DNA of 64,000 nucleotides, taken from NCBI GenBank assembly GCA_022225965.2, contig JAKJXP020000049.1:124001-188000 (forward strand), read 5' to 3'. Below, one piece after another: positions 37,092 through 48,275 of the stretch. Every line of letters begins with the position of its first letter. Positions within the stretch are counted from its first letter, which is position 1. A program made the position numbers and the translations under genes. This DNA is from Diatrype stigma (lineage: Eukaryota; Ascomycota; Sordariomycetes; Xylariales; Diatrypaceae). The notes below the pieces were generated by a model. That model saw only the letters and a program-made list of their open reading frames with translations, made no database searches and was not told the origin of the DNA.

Positions 37092-38240
37092 ATGAACCCC
37101 GACCCCAAATCCTACATCCTCTCAGAATCCGAATCCCGGGCCATATTCGAAGAGAAGATCGTACCCGCCGAGCTCGACAACCTGACAACAGGTCCATCAC
37201 CGCCGCCGCAGCGGCGACAACCCCTAGCCGTCTTCGTCATCGGCCAGACCGGCGCGGGGAAGACGCGCACCGCGCCGGCCCTGAAGGCGGCTATGATGAT
37301 GATGATGGCGGCGGGGGCTCCCGCACACTTCATCGCCGACACGTACAAGGCGTACCACCCGGCATACGCAGCCCTTCTCCGTGCCGCCGCGACGAGCGGG
37401 AGCAGGAACCCCGGCCTAGCGTCGCAGGCGACGGGGCCCGACGCGCGCCGCTGGCTCGCCATGGCGGTGCGGCGCGCGGCCGCGCGGCGGCTCGACGTGC
37501 TGGTGGAGTCGGCGTGCCGGCACGAGGGCGACTTCGCGGACCTGGCGCGCGTGTTCAAGGAAGAGGCTACCGGCGCCGGCGAGGGTGAGGGTCATGACAG
37601 CGGTACCGGGAACAGGGGCGGTTACCGCGTCGAAGTGGCGTTGGTGGCCGTGCCGGCGGCGCTGAGCCTCCTGGGCATCCTGACGCGGTTCCACGCGGGC
37701 CTGCCCGAGGCCGGGTCGGGAAACTTGCCGCCGCGGCTCACGCCGAGGAAGGTCCATGATGATTCCTATGCGGGGGTGCTGGGCGCGGCGGCCTTTATCG
37801 ATGGCGATGTATCTGCTAGCGGAGGAGGAGCAGTCGTCGACCAGGTCGTCGTCGTGCGGCGGGACAACCTAGTCGCGTACGCGAACGAGAGGGTGGCTGA
37901 GGCTGGCGAAGAAGGCGGCGGCCGCCGCCGCCGTTGGGCGCGGCCGGGAAGCGCCGTGGAGGCCGTCTTGGCGGAGCGGCGGCGGCCCCTGACCGAGAAT
38001 GAGTGGGCCGTTGCGCGGGCGGACGTGCAGAGGCTGAGGGATATGAAGATTCCGGGGGTCGATGCCCAGCTAGAAGAGGTCGAGGTTTTGTTGCGGACGC
38101 TTGGTTCGGCGGGACCGTCCGATGGCGATCCTGAGTTCCCTGCCCTGAAACCGTGGAGGCTGCCCAACACCAGCAGTGGTAGGGGGACCAGTCACGAACT
38201 GGATGAGGACCTGGAGTTTTCCCTCAGGTTGGGAACATGA
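37092..38240 (+). CDS. Zeta-toxin-domain P-loop kinase, 382 aa
   Basis: A single uninterrupted exon, much more GC-rich than its surroundings. Residues ~15-270 match the zeta-toxin fold (PF06414). Walker A is VFVIGQTGAGKT (GQTGAGKT at 51-58). FIADTYKAYHPAY carries the probable catalytic Asp (Asp83) and the HP typical of the family. Further on are a VALVAVPAALSLLGILTRF strand-helix and PRLTPRKVHDDSYAGVL, equivalent to the Arg/His segment seen in zeta kinases. Bacterial relatives phosphorylate UDP-N-acetylglucosamine and are paired with an epsilon antitoxin. No partner gene is visible here, which is usual for fungal copies. Whether the fungal protein is toxic or uses the same substrate is unknown. 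A Met/Ala insertion after the P-loop and Gly/Glu-rich linkers look low-complexity. The C-terminal ~110 residues are not assigned. The neighbouring MFS gene is convergent. Confidence 0.85.
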   Translation: MNPDPKSYILSESESRAIFEEKIVPAELDNLTTGPSPPPQRRQPLAVFVIGQTGAGKTRTAPALKAAMMMMMAAGAPAHFIADTYKAYHPAYAALLRAAATSGSRNPGLASQATGPDARRWLAMAVRRAAARRLDVLVESACRHEGDFADLARVFKEEATGAGEGEGHDSGTGNRGGYRVEVALVAVPAALSLLGILTRFHAGLPEAGSGNLPPRLTPRKVHDDSYAGVLGAAAFIDGDVSASGGGAVVDQVVVVRRDNLVAYANERVAEAGEEGGGRRRRWARPGSAVEAVLAERRRPLTENEWAVARADVQRLRDMKIPGVDAQLEEVEVLLRTLGSAGPSDGDPEFPALKPWRLPNTSSGRGTSHELDEDLEFSLRLGT

Positions 38241-38529
38241 TCTACAATGTCTAGTGGAAAGACTATGCTTGGAATATACAAGGGGTGACAAGCGCTTGTT
38301 GTAACTGAACTGATCACTGAACTGATCGAGATATCCAATATCCAATGACTCTGGCTATCCTGAGAACCTACCTGAAACCACCCTTCATATCCGATAGTTC
38401 CAGTCTCATCCGAACCCTCTTTTGTACCCTACATCGCTCATGTTGTATCGCTCCAACAATTTTCCGTGATGATACCAACTCATCCCTTTAAATCGTGGGT
38501 ATTGACCAACAGCATAGACAGCATAGATA

Positions 38530-40948
38530 CTAATACATGTACCTAAACTCAGGGTTGAGATCTCCCAGCTCAGTCTTCTCGTATTCGGATAGCCCAACAT
38601 TTCTTGCGGCCTTCGCCCTTTTCCGATTTTCTGCCATGATCGAGAGTAGGTATATGACACATGTTATTATGCTCAATCCGGTAAACCCGAGGGAGATTGC
38701 GTATCCCTTCCTGAAGTATGGTGCATCCGTGCTGAGGAAGGAGTAAGTGGCGATGATACCACCAATGTTTCCGAATCCCACTTGCCACGCCGTTCCAATT
38801 CTAGAGCACTCTGGTCAGCTGGCATTTGGGAGGTAGATTGACTATAAAGTCGCTGCGGGCAAAGTGCGTCGAAGATGCTCGAGAGGTCATGGGAACATTC
38901 GAGCGAAAGGGGCTGGGGGGCTACTCACGATCGACGATGGTGACCACCTATATTCATGTTATACCAACAGACGATGATAGGCATAGCACCATATGTACCC
39001 ATCGTCACGAGGCATAACGCAGCGTATTGGGCTGATAGATTGTCGTGCACAGTCAGGAGGATAGCGAAACCAGAGATTGATAGAGCAAGCGGTGCAAGAG
39101 CATAGGGTGCCCTCAACTTCGAGGCGTCCGATAGCGCCGCAATCAATAGCGAAAATCCAAAGGAAGCCGCCCACGGGGGCACGGAATGGAGCTGGGTTTG
39201 GATCGCATCATAGTGGTACGTCGATATGATGGTCGGTGCAAAATAAGCATAACCGTATGCGGGCACTATAAGCCCAAGGTACATGAACCCACCAAGCCAG
39301 ACACGATGGTCTTTCATAACGTTGAAGAAGTCACTGAGGCCTACTTTTCTTTCTGCAGCGTTACGACCAGTATCGGCTTGTAACCGTGCCTTGACATAAG
39401 CACGCTCTTCTTCGTTCAACCATTTGGCTTGTTCGGGACTCGAATTGCATCAGTAAGGTTCGGTGATATCGGCATGAGTAGACACTTACAAGGAAGGGAA
39501 AATGAAGAAGAAGATGAGTGCGATTAAGCAGGTGACAGCACCTTCAATAATGAAGATCCATCTCCAGCCGGAATAGCCACGCAACCCGTCCACTGAACAG
39601 TAGTGTTAGCATTGATGCAAAACGCGCATCACATGAAGGTATATTCCACCAGTTTACTGACTTTTCCCTATAGCAGAAGCTAGAAGACCCCCGAATGCAC
39701 CTGCTAAAGATGTCGATGAGAAGAAGAGCGAATATCGCTTTTGCGCCTCGCTAAGCAGAAAACCCGTGTTAGTACTTAGTTGCTCAAAGCTATCATGTGC
39801 TAGTGTGGACTTCAACGTCTCACGTATGACCGTTTAGAGAAGCCCAACAATGCTTAACCCCTAAAAAATACCAGCAATAGCTCGATGGGGTTGGGTGTAA
39901 CTTGCCTTCTCTTATACCACATGCCTACAGATAGCCTGGGTTAGCGGATAGTGCTCGCGTGGTCGAGGATGATTAGAGGCGTAGGCTTTTGCGCTATAGC
40001 CCTAACGTTCCCTAAGTGGAGGACATACCTAGGAGATAAAAGCATCCCGGAAACCTGTAACACGTGGAATCAGTCAAGGTGTTTCTCAGAAGAAAAGTGA
40101 CGACTTCATAGTCCCAAGCCATAGTTCTCGAGTAGAGCTTCCCTAGGTGAAGAGGACCCAACAACTACGCCACCAGACGACGGAGATAGCTGGGGAGGTT
40201 TCTTACATTCCGGCTTCGAAAAATCCAAGGAAGAACCGAGTAGTGAGGAGACCGCCGTAATTCTGTACCAAGCCTTGGCAAATGGAGACGAGCCCAAATC
40301 CGAACATGCACATTGGCAGCCAAATTTTAGGGGATAATCGCTTCAAGAGGATGTTCGACGGCACCTCGAAAAGGATGTAAGGTACGAAGAATATAGTTAA
40401 AGCTGGCATGAGGTGGTCAGCGGATGCTCTTCAAAGCAACAGAGAGAGAAATTTCAGCACGCCTTCAATCATGGATGCAAGTGCTTACCGGTGTTGTAAT
40501 CAAGAGCACCATCCATATGAAGGTCCGCAAGGAGGTTGAAAGACTTCGCATTGGCGATATTGACACGATCGAGAAAAGCCATGAGATACATGATACAGAG
40601 GAAGGGAACGAGACGCCAGTCAATCCGCGTAACTATTTTCCTCTCCGTCGTGTGGGGCGGGCAGCGGACATGGAGCTCATCGTATTCGACTTCCGCAGTA
40701 CCGGGATGGTACGTATTATTCCCAACGATATCTCTGACTCCATCGTCCTCGTCGCCAGACGCCTTAGCTATAGGGTAAAGTCAGCTTACACAAGCAGGAG
40801 AATAGTCACTGTCGCCATGTGAGACGTGACGGCGCGTTCATGGTCTTTCGATGTAGAGGCACTCTTGGCGAGAGGCCTGCTCCAACGGCAGCTTAGCTGA
40901 CATTTGGTCGCAAGATTGGCTTCACTTACAAGAGCTTTTGCCAAACAT
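38530..40948 (-). CDS. MFS anion:cation symporter (Dal5/TNA1-like), 503 aa
   Basis: Nine exons are needed: 40948-40930, 40767-40489, 40402-40207, 40054-40029, 39924-39906, 39750-39662, 39592-39490, 39438-38929 and 38800-38530. They sum to 1512 nt, 503 residues. The sequence follows the ACS family of the major facilitator superfamily (TC 2.A.1.14). RIDWRLVPFLCIMYLMAFLDRVNIANAK opens TM1 and carries the DRVNIANA signature. FFVPYILFEVPSNILLKR is TM2 and loop; MFPGCFYLLGMWYKR, YSLFFSSTSLAGAFGGLLA and GYSGWRWIFIIEGAVTC follow. The central loop contains NEEERAYVKARLQADTG, and IGTAWQVGFGNIGGI opens TM11. Known members import allantoate, nicotinate, pantothenate or tartrate; substrate here is open. 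The fifth intron (39905-39751) must use a GC donor (AG/GCAAGT) to keep frame. The first exon (MFGKSS) and the 19- and 26-nt exons are inferred from splice sites and frame. Confidence 0.88.
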
Positions 40949-43900
40949 ACTCAACAGCTTCAAGATCAATTAGTCTCGGCGGCGATTCATATAGAAAGCA
41001 GTGTCCAAGAGATCCAAGGGACGACGTTAACGATGATATCAAAAGAAGCTGGGGGAAGTGTGACAGCGCGATGATAATGTTGGAGGCGTCGTGCTCGGGC
41101 TCTATTCTGTCTACCGCCTCTTAATACGCAACTCCAAGTTCCGGCCAGCTAGACGGAATGCAACCTTCACGACTCAGCAGCAACGTGACTTTTCACACAA
41201 CCTGAGCTGGAGTCAGAGGGCAAGTTGACGAGAAGAACGAGAAGAACAAGAAGAAAATGAGTCAGATAAATCCATCGCAAGTAAAGCCTAATCACGATGA
41301 GTCCAATTGACTTTTTCGTACGCTGCGACTTCCAAACCAACAAATTTTCGGGAGCAAGTCCCCGATATCGCCGAGCCAATTCAGCGGGCTCTTCCTCCCC
41401 CCAGCTCCCAACTAGCCCCCTGGGGGTTGGTATGATTCTGGGGTAAAAGCAATTGGCTAGCAGCAAGCCCCGGCCACTCCCCGCACCAAAGGTTTATTAC
41501 TTAGCCGCTTTCGCGCAAACCTGAGGGTCCTAAATCCGCCTCTGCCAGTTGGACAATATGTCTGGATGGCGGGAGCTATCTACAGATACCCGTGTCTTTG
41601 AATACATGTATGAGGATATGCTGAGTGACGTTCCTCCTTGCTACGTAGAACAGCATTGACTCTGTCGGTGCTGACAACCCGCCTGCCAGCTTGTGTTCTG
41701 TGACGCATAACACATAACTATAGTAGTACCTAGGCAGTGTCATATGCACATTTCACAAGCATCTTATTGCATTTTGTTGCCATTGTACTTCAGGCGCTTG
41801 TTCACGCGATTACCTGGCTAGAATTGCCTCAAAAGGCATCCCCTTTAAGGTTGTCTATAGATCGATGAATATCTCACTAAACAATGTTGCTGATTGGCTG
41901 ACTGGAGAACACCCACAATTGAGTGCTGTATGTACATACAGACTTACATATTGGTAGGTATGTAGTCACTTAGAGGCCTGCGATATGCCTCGGTGCAACA
42001 AAACAACAATCGATTGCCTACTATGTTTGAACTCACGTTTCATGGGAAAGAAGCTTTCCTCAACTCCCCATTAATGTATTGACCGGGCATAATAAGACGA
42101 CATAGCAACCAGGCGGGCGTCTAATTATGAATGAGATGCACAAGTAAGTTTGGTTAGTCCGGGGTTCATATATTGACCTTGGAAGTTTAAGCACAGAAAG
42201 GTAGTTGAATGAGATGAGACCGAAGTCTGTTCAAGTACGACAAACAAGCCAACCCGAAGGATAATGGGCAATTCAGCCGACCAGGGACCTGCTTGGTTAT
42301 ACCATAAGCAGGATGGCCGACGGCCAACTGGGACGATACTACGTAGCTACCTTGAGAGAGCTGCGTTGTTCTACAGTACAATCCAACTCGGATCTATTGC
42401 CTGGTGGGCACGGGCTGCGAGTTAGATCTCATGAGATGACCGTGTTGCGTACCTGCAACGATACAACTAAACTAGGTAGACAGTCAAAACAATCATAACA
42501 TGTTTATACTTGAATATGACATAAGTCTTGGAATTATAAACTTTCTTGACAGTTATAAACCCACTTCAGCTTTTAACAAAGCAGCCAGTGTCACGTAGTT
42601 GTTGGCTATCTCACGTAGTTATACTACGGCCCGTACAATACAGCTGAACAACATATGATGCCACCTGCTGAAGCGCCAATGAGATTCGATACCGACCGAT
42701 AAGCTCAGGATTCACGTGTGTATTCCGAACTCCATAAAAGTAAGCATTGCTACGGCACATCCGACACGATCAGCAGAGTAGAAGGCCCTTCTCGTCGAAT
42801 GGATGTGACCTAACTTGCCCGATCCAGCGGGAAAATCGCTAGCTTGCGTGTGTAACGTGCTGTAGGAAGCTCGGTGTGCTATACCTATGTATCTTCCCAG
42901 CATCGCTAACCTCAAAGAAGCCCGTGATTTCACCATCCTGCTGGAGCTGAGGGATCCAGGGGATGTGGTTGTGGTTGCGACTAGGCGCGATCCAAGCAAG
43001 CGGAACAAGAAGCTGATTGAGCCTGTCTAGTAGTACAGGTCTGTCGACATTTCCTCTCAAATGACGTTATCAACGCTAGCAATTCAGCGGGGTCGCCGCC
43101 CCCCCGGACCGCTGCACGCGGACGGCGGCGGAGGAAACTTTAAAGTTGGGTACGTACTTGAACGGGTCCGACCTGGGGCTTGGCGTGCAGGACTTTGCTC
43201 GCACTAGCCGAGCACGCCATCTCAGCCGAATCCTGCCTGCCAAACCAAACCCTCTTGCCCTGTAATCTGAGCTGCTAGTTAGGCAACCTTTAACCTGTCT
43301 GCCTGTTGGACCAACTATGCGTACTTAGGTATGAAGCCTGGAGGTGGACGCACTGTAGCTGTAGGTGGTATAGGTATGAACGGGCTCTAGGAGGGCAGTT
43401 GGACTGTGACTTAGCCAGAACAACAACAATTAGGTACCCCCTAAGACAAACCCTTAATACAAACCTATATTTCTCTTGGAACCTTGAGTATATTCTGTAC
43501 CTCCGTGAAGTCTGCCACCGGCTATACGCCTCATTTGTCGCTTTGGTCGACAAGGCGAACTCTATATTACGGACGACGAGGTCAACCTGTATAGGTTGCT
43601 CAAGACTCGAACTTTGTGTCGTCACCCGAGCCACCACAAGATCTGGCAAGCTTCTGGTGCGACCATATAAATACCTAAGAAGCCCCCCGTCAGAAGCCCC
43701 CGTCTCGATCTGTATCGGCCATCCCTGTTCACCACTTGAGCGTCTTCCCTGTTAGCAGCTTCGCATGTGGGGTGGATGACTTTCCAGCTTGGGTAGGTAC
43801 TTACGCACTCGACCATTCGTGGGCTCTGTCTTGCGATAACCACACTAGAATCATCTCTCGGTCGGAAGTACCCATCGTTCCTCTCCTTGTGTTTCTTATT

Positions 43901-44269
43901 ATACACAGCTTTATACCCAGAGCGGCCTACTGTAGGAATCGCGCGCCCCATGGTCCAATTTTACTGGTACATCGTGGATGTTGTGTGGAAACCATACATC
44001 ACTCAACTCTCAGGACTGCCATCGGACGCCAGTTTCCAGATTCCCAGATTCTTTATTTCCGCGAGAGAAAATTTCCGCGAGAGAAAGGCTGTTTCTCATA
44101 CATAAGTATGTGCTAAGGTGGCATCCGTGTCCAACAAATCGATTCCGCTCCGCTCAGGTTTTCCGGAACGACTTCCCTGCCCATTCGGAAGCTTCAGCTC
44201 AATACATCGCCTCACAGACCTGTCGACAACACACTGACCTCACTGTGCTTTTCGTCTCAACTCATCACC
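40949..44269. other. 3.3-kb intergenic stretch between divergent transporter genes
   Basis: The MFS gene (minus) and the amino-acid permease (plus) diverge from this stretch, so both promoters lie at its ends. Small frames at 42712-43060 (minus) and 43290-43951 (both strands) show no family. A GC-rich patch with runs of C/G lies at 43087-43140. Confidence 0.5.
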
Positions 44270-46262
44270 ATGAAGGCTGCGGTTCTATCAAACTCGCCAT
44301 CGAGCGGCTCGGGCGACCTGAACTACGGTGCCGAAACCGCGATACCGCGTGGTTCATCGGCATGGTTTGGCGGTCCGAACGTGAGGATCGGTCCTCGCAT
44401 CGCTCCTCTGGTCGCACCGATTGTCACGAGCGAGTCGGACAGCGAACTCGGCAGCGAAACGATTCTCTCCAAGCAAATTGAAGCCGAGGCGGATTGCGCT
44501 ATTCAGTATCGCACTTGCAGCTGGCAAAAGACCGCTGCGTTGCTCTTCTCCGAATATATTTGTCTGGTAAGTCGCCAATTGGCTGCCCCTGATTACATTG
44601 CAGTGTGTCTGTGTGGGCGTGTGTGACGATCAGCTCTAGCTTGTGGCTATCATACACAGAATTACGAACTCTTCTAACTTTTCGAACAGGCCATTATGAG
44701 TTTTCCATGGTCGTACAGTATTCTCGGTCTTGTCCCTGGGTAAGCTTACTTTCAAGCTTTCCGAAGCTTTCCTGGCCTCTCGGCGCGGCACACCTTAGCA
44801 GATCGGCTAACTGTTCTTAGTCTCATCCTCACCATCGTTCAAGCACTCATCGTCTTGTATACGTAAGTTGTTCAAACCAGTGTATACTTTGTGCTAAGTA
44901 ACTAATTCGAAATAGATCTCTTGTGCTTTGGGAATTTTGTCTGCGCCATCCCGAAGTGAGAGATGTCTGCGACATTGGACAAATGCTATTCTGGGGCAAG
45001 ACTTGGGCATGGTATTTCACGGCTGTTATGTTCATCCTGAACAACACGTTCATTCAGGTCAGCCACACTCATCCCGTGCCCACCTAACTTACGTTCAAAA
45101 TCTAACTTCTATTCAGGCACTCCACGTTCTGATTGGCGCCGAGTATATCAACACCATGGCCGGACCCAACACCAGTGTGGGTTGCCAGACAGTCGTCTTC
45201 GCTATCATCACCACCTTGGTTTGCTGGATTGCATCGTTGCCCCGTACATTCGATATGCTGTCCAAACTTGGAACCGCTTCAGCCGTGTTCACGTTCATAG
45301 CTGTCGTCTTGGCTACGATATTTGCCGGTATTGAGGACCACCCGGCAGGCTTCCTTGCTGAGCCGGATGCTACTAGCCCAGCTCTACCATGGGGCAACCC
45401 GATTGTCACTGCTATTCCCATTACAGGTACAACCTTCGTGGCCGGGCTCAATGCGTTCCTGAACATCAGTTACACCTTTATCGGCCAGATCACGCTCCCG
45501 AGTTTCATTGCTGAGATGCGTGAGCCGAAAGACTTCCCCAAAGCTCTGTGGGCCTGCACGATTCTCGAAATCTTCGTCTTCAGCATTGTTGGTGCGGTGA
45601 TCTACGCCTACACCGGCAACCAGTACATGACAGCGCCTGCGTTCGGATCTTTGGAGCCTCTTTACAAGAAAATATCCTTCTCCTTCATGATCCCAACCCT
45701 TATCTTTTTGGGCTGCCTGTACGCCTCAGTATCGGCCAGGTTCCTGTTTTTCCGCTTATTCCAGAACTCCCACCACAAAAACGAACACACCCTGATCGGA
45801 TGGGGCAGCTGGACCCTCATACTGCGTAAGCAACCCCCTGAACCGCCAGATGTTGATCTTTTCTAACACACGCTATAGTTGGTCTTTGGATCGCCGCCTT
45901 CATCATTGCCAACGTGATCCCGTTCTTCAGCTCCCGTAAGTATTAGAAGCACCTTGTAAACTGACTGTTTTACTAACATCAGACAAGTTCTATCACTCAT
46001 GTCATCGCTATTCGACTCTTTCTTCGGCTTCATCTTCTGGGGCGTCGCCTACTTCCGCATGCGCAAGGCCGACGGCTACATGGCACTTGTTAACGATCGA
46101 TCCTTCCGCGGGTGGTTTGAGGGCATACTCAACATTATCATCATCATAACGGGACTTTTCTTCCTCACAGCCGGAACATACGCCAGTGTACAGAGCATCA
46201 TCGACCAGTTCGTGTCAGGAAGTGTTGGATCAGTTTTCCAGTGCGCCAGCAATGGTATCTAG
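44270..46262 (+). CDS. AAAP-family amino-acid permease (Mtr-like), 523 aa
   Basis: Seven exons: 44270-44566, 44690-44739, 44821-44862, 44916-45057, 45117-45825, 45879-45935 and 45988-46262; 1572 nt, 523 residues. The protein has a ~95-residue hydrophilic cytosolic N-terminus. About 11 membrane segments follow, opening CSWQKTAALLFSEYICLAI and SFPWSYSILGLVPGLILTI. The Aa_trans domain (PF01490) is evident, including a long TM5-TM8 block with NISYTFIGQITLPSFIAEM and EPKDFPKALW, typical of fungal neutral amino-acid permeases related to Neurospora Mtr. It would import neutral or aromatic amino acids by proton symport at the plasma membrane; specificity is not readable. The last intron must end at an AAG acceptor (45985-45987), because the CAG five bases upstream would shift the frame and lose the final membrane segments (SLFDSFFGFIFWGVAYFRMR). 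Confidence 0.9.
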
Positions 46263-47555
46263 ATATGTATATGTTGTACAGGATTGTTTCACGATGTTTT
46301 TGGCATATTGGGGGTTGTCGAACGGAAACAACGGCGTCGGGCGAGGCTTGCATTATACACAAAAGAGCAGCATAGAGGCATAGAGGCAGGGGCGAAGAGT
46401 GTTGGCGCGATTGCGTGTTATTTTGGATTTCAGTTCACTTTTCCGATCTGGGTGGGATGAAAAACGGAATACCCCTTTTGTTGCGAGTGCGGAAAGCAGA
46501 AGTCAGGGAGGGAAGAGAAAACTACTTACTCCTAGAATTGTCGTTTATTATGGTAATGCAAAAGATAGGAGGTATTCACTCGAAAGACTGAAGATGATCC
46601 CCCGATTCTAGCATGAAAGCTCATGCCGTCACCCCATCGCGGCCCATCCGCAATCTCGTTTCTAGTCGGGGACGAGGAAGCAAAGAGGCTCTATCTAGCC
46701 TGTACATCTCGCTTCCTAAACTGGTTTCTTGGAGACATCGACCTCAGACCTGCTCATCTCGACACTAACTTTACATCATATCTATTATACGTCCACCCCC
46801 TTACTTGTGCTAACTATCTCACAGAGGCGAAGTTTCGTTTCTCAAACAAACCACCCAGACTGACCCCTTTCCGGATACGAAGACGATTGGCTCATCCTCA
46901 CTATAAAGTCCTACCTTTGTTTCAGCACGCATAGGTAAGTACATACTTTGGCAAACACGCGGGGACTATGGTACAGCTCCAGCTCCTGTCTGGCCTGCAA
47001 TGATAGCGTTAAGGTGTCCGTCCACTCCGTCCACATCGAGTCCAATACGTACAACAGTCGGAGGTTACTCACTTCCGGGTCGAATCGTTCGCCGATTACC
47101 TTCTAGCGTCATTGGCCATCCCGCCGTCTTACGATGGTGCGGTGCGGAGAATTATTCTATGGAACCGATTGCCTACGATAATGATACCATCGAAGTGGGT
47201 AAAACAATAAGTCATATACGGGCATGTAATCGTACTGGATATGACGTCTAGTACTCAAGCAACACTTACAAGACTACGATACGTAACAACACACTGAAAG
47301 TAAGTCCGTCAACAATAGTTTAAACAATCTTTAATGTGATTTGGCTCGTCATAGCATCATTCGTAGTTTTGAGTAAAGATAAGATACATGAGTGGTTTTC
47401 ATGTTTACCACCCCTATATGTTCTCTTCGGGTTCAGTATACATAGGTATCTATCCCATCAAACAACGCACATCAAGGGAGATCATCGGCGCACTGCCTCC
47501 TTCCCCAATCGTGCAACTCCCCTCCCCTTCCCCCATCCATTCCTCTCGCTTCACC
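46263..47555. other. Convergent intergenic gap, no gene recognised
   Basis: Lies between the stops of the permease (plus) and the 201-aa hydrophilic protein (minus). Frames at 46623-46934 and 47000-47251 carry no motif. Plus-strand frames at 47336-48020 are antisense shadows of the GC-rich minus-strand gene. Confidence 0.5.
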
Positions 47556-48275
47556 TCAATATCCCTCCGCCTCCCGCGAAGCCTGCACAACGCTCTCAGG
47601 CGCCTCGTAGCCCTCGGCCGCGATGCTGCCCGGCACGCTCTCGGGCGTGTAATAATCAGAGCCGCGGAACTGCTCCCCCCGTCCGGCTTGGTGGTGGCGC
47701 CTGCCGCCTTCGACGTTGGCCTGCGCGGCCTCCCGGCCCTGCCGCAGCGGGTCCGACGCCGACTGCCCGTACCCGGTCGCGTCCGATGCACCCGCGCCGG
47801 GCCGCCGCCGGTCCGCCGCGTCCAGCTCGTCGTACCCGCCGTAGTCGCGCGCCTGGCGCGCCAGCTTCTCCTGCGGCCCGCTGCCGACGCCGCCGCTGAA
47901 GTGCTCGCCGCGGGTTTGTCTTTGGGAGAAAGGAATCAGTATATATATATATATGCATTCATACATCTCAGATCAGACAAAACAGGGGGTTTGGAAATGG
48001 GTGGGTGGGTGGAATGGTGAAGAAGAAACGTACCGGCCGCGGGCGTCCGTCTCACCGCCCTCCTCGGGCGGGATCCGCTTGTTGTAGCTCGCGCTGGTCG
48101 ACAGGTCGTCGCCGTACCGCACCTCGGCGCCGGGGAACCGGTTCTCCGTCCGGGTGTCGACGCCGGCTTCGCCGCCGCCCCGGTCGCGGTGCGCGCCCGT
48201 CTTGGCCTCGTAGGTGTTGAGGTCGCGCTCGGCCTGCTCGGCGACGTTGCGCAGGTTCTCGGATGTCGGGGCCAT
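47556..48275 (-). CDS. Hydrophilic, glycine/charge-rich protein of unknown function, 201 aa
   Basis: Two exons, 48275-48034 and 47919-47556, with a 114-nt intron ending in AAAG. The predicted 201-residue protein is hydrophilic throughout, without signal peptide or membrane segment. It starts MAPTSENLRNVAEQAERDLN with a short amphipathic helix. A motif-rich block follows (GEAGVDTRTENRFPGAEVRY, GDDLSTSASYNKRIPPEEGG, then RGEHFSGG across the intron), continuing into a Gly/Gln/Arg-rich region with YGGYDELDAAD and SDYYTPESVPGS. The composition, with many Gly, Glu, Arg, Gln and Tyr and few hydrophobics, resembles intrinsically disordered stress or LEA-like proteins, but I recognise no named family. 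Conservation of the N-terminal block in other ascomycetes seems likely to me but is not something I can verify here. Confidence 0.65.

Noticed and set aside
37112..38170. Long antisense frames opposite the zeta-toxin-type gene
   Set aside because: GC-rich coding DNA gives open antisense frames; the sense frame has all domain motifs.
40424..40822. 132-codon plus-strand frame
   Set aside because: Antisense to exon 2 of the MFS transporter, where the minus strand shows the conserved DRVNIANA signature.
42712..43060. Minus-strand frame with a mitochondrial-targeting-like start and an overlapping 73-codon frame
   Set aside because: No domain could be recognised in either frame and no splice chain extends them.
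47336..48020. Two plus-strand frames of 187 and 210 codons rich in Arg/Pro/Ala
   Set aside because: Antisense of the GC-rich minus-strand 201-aa gene; composition is a by-product.
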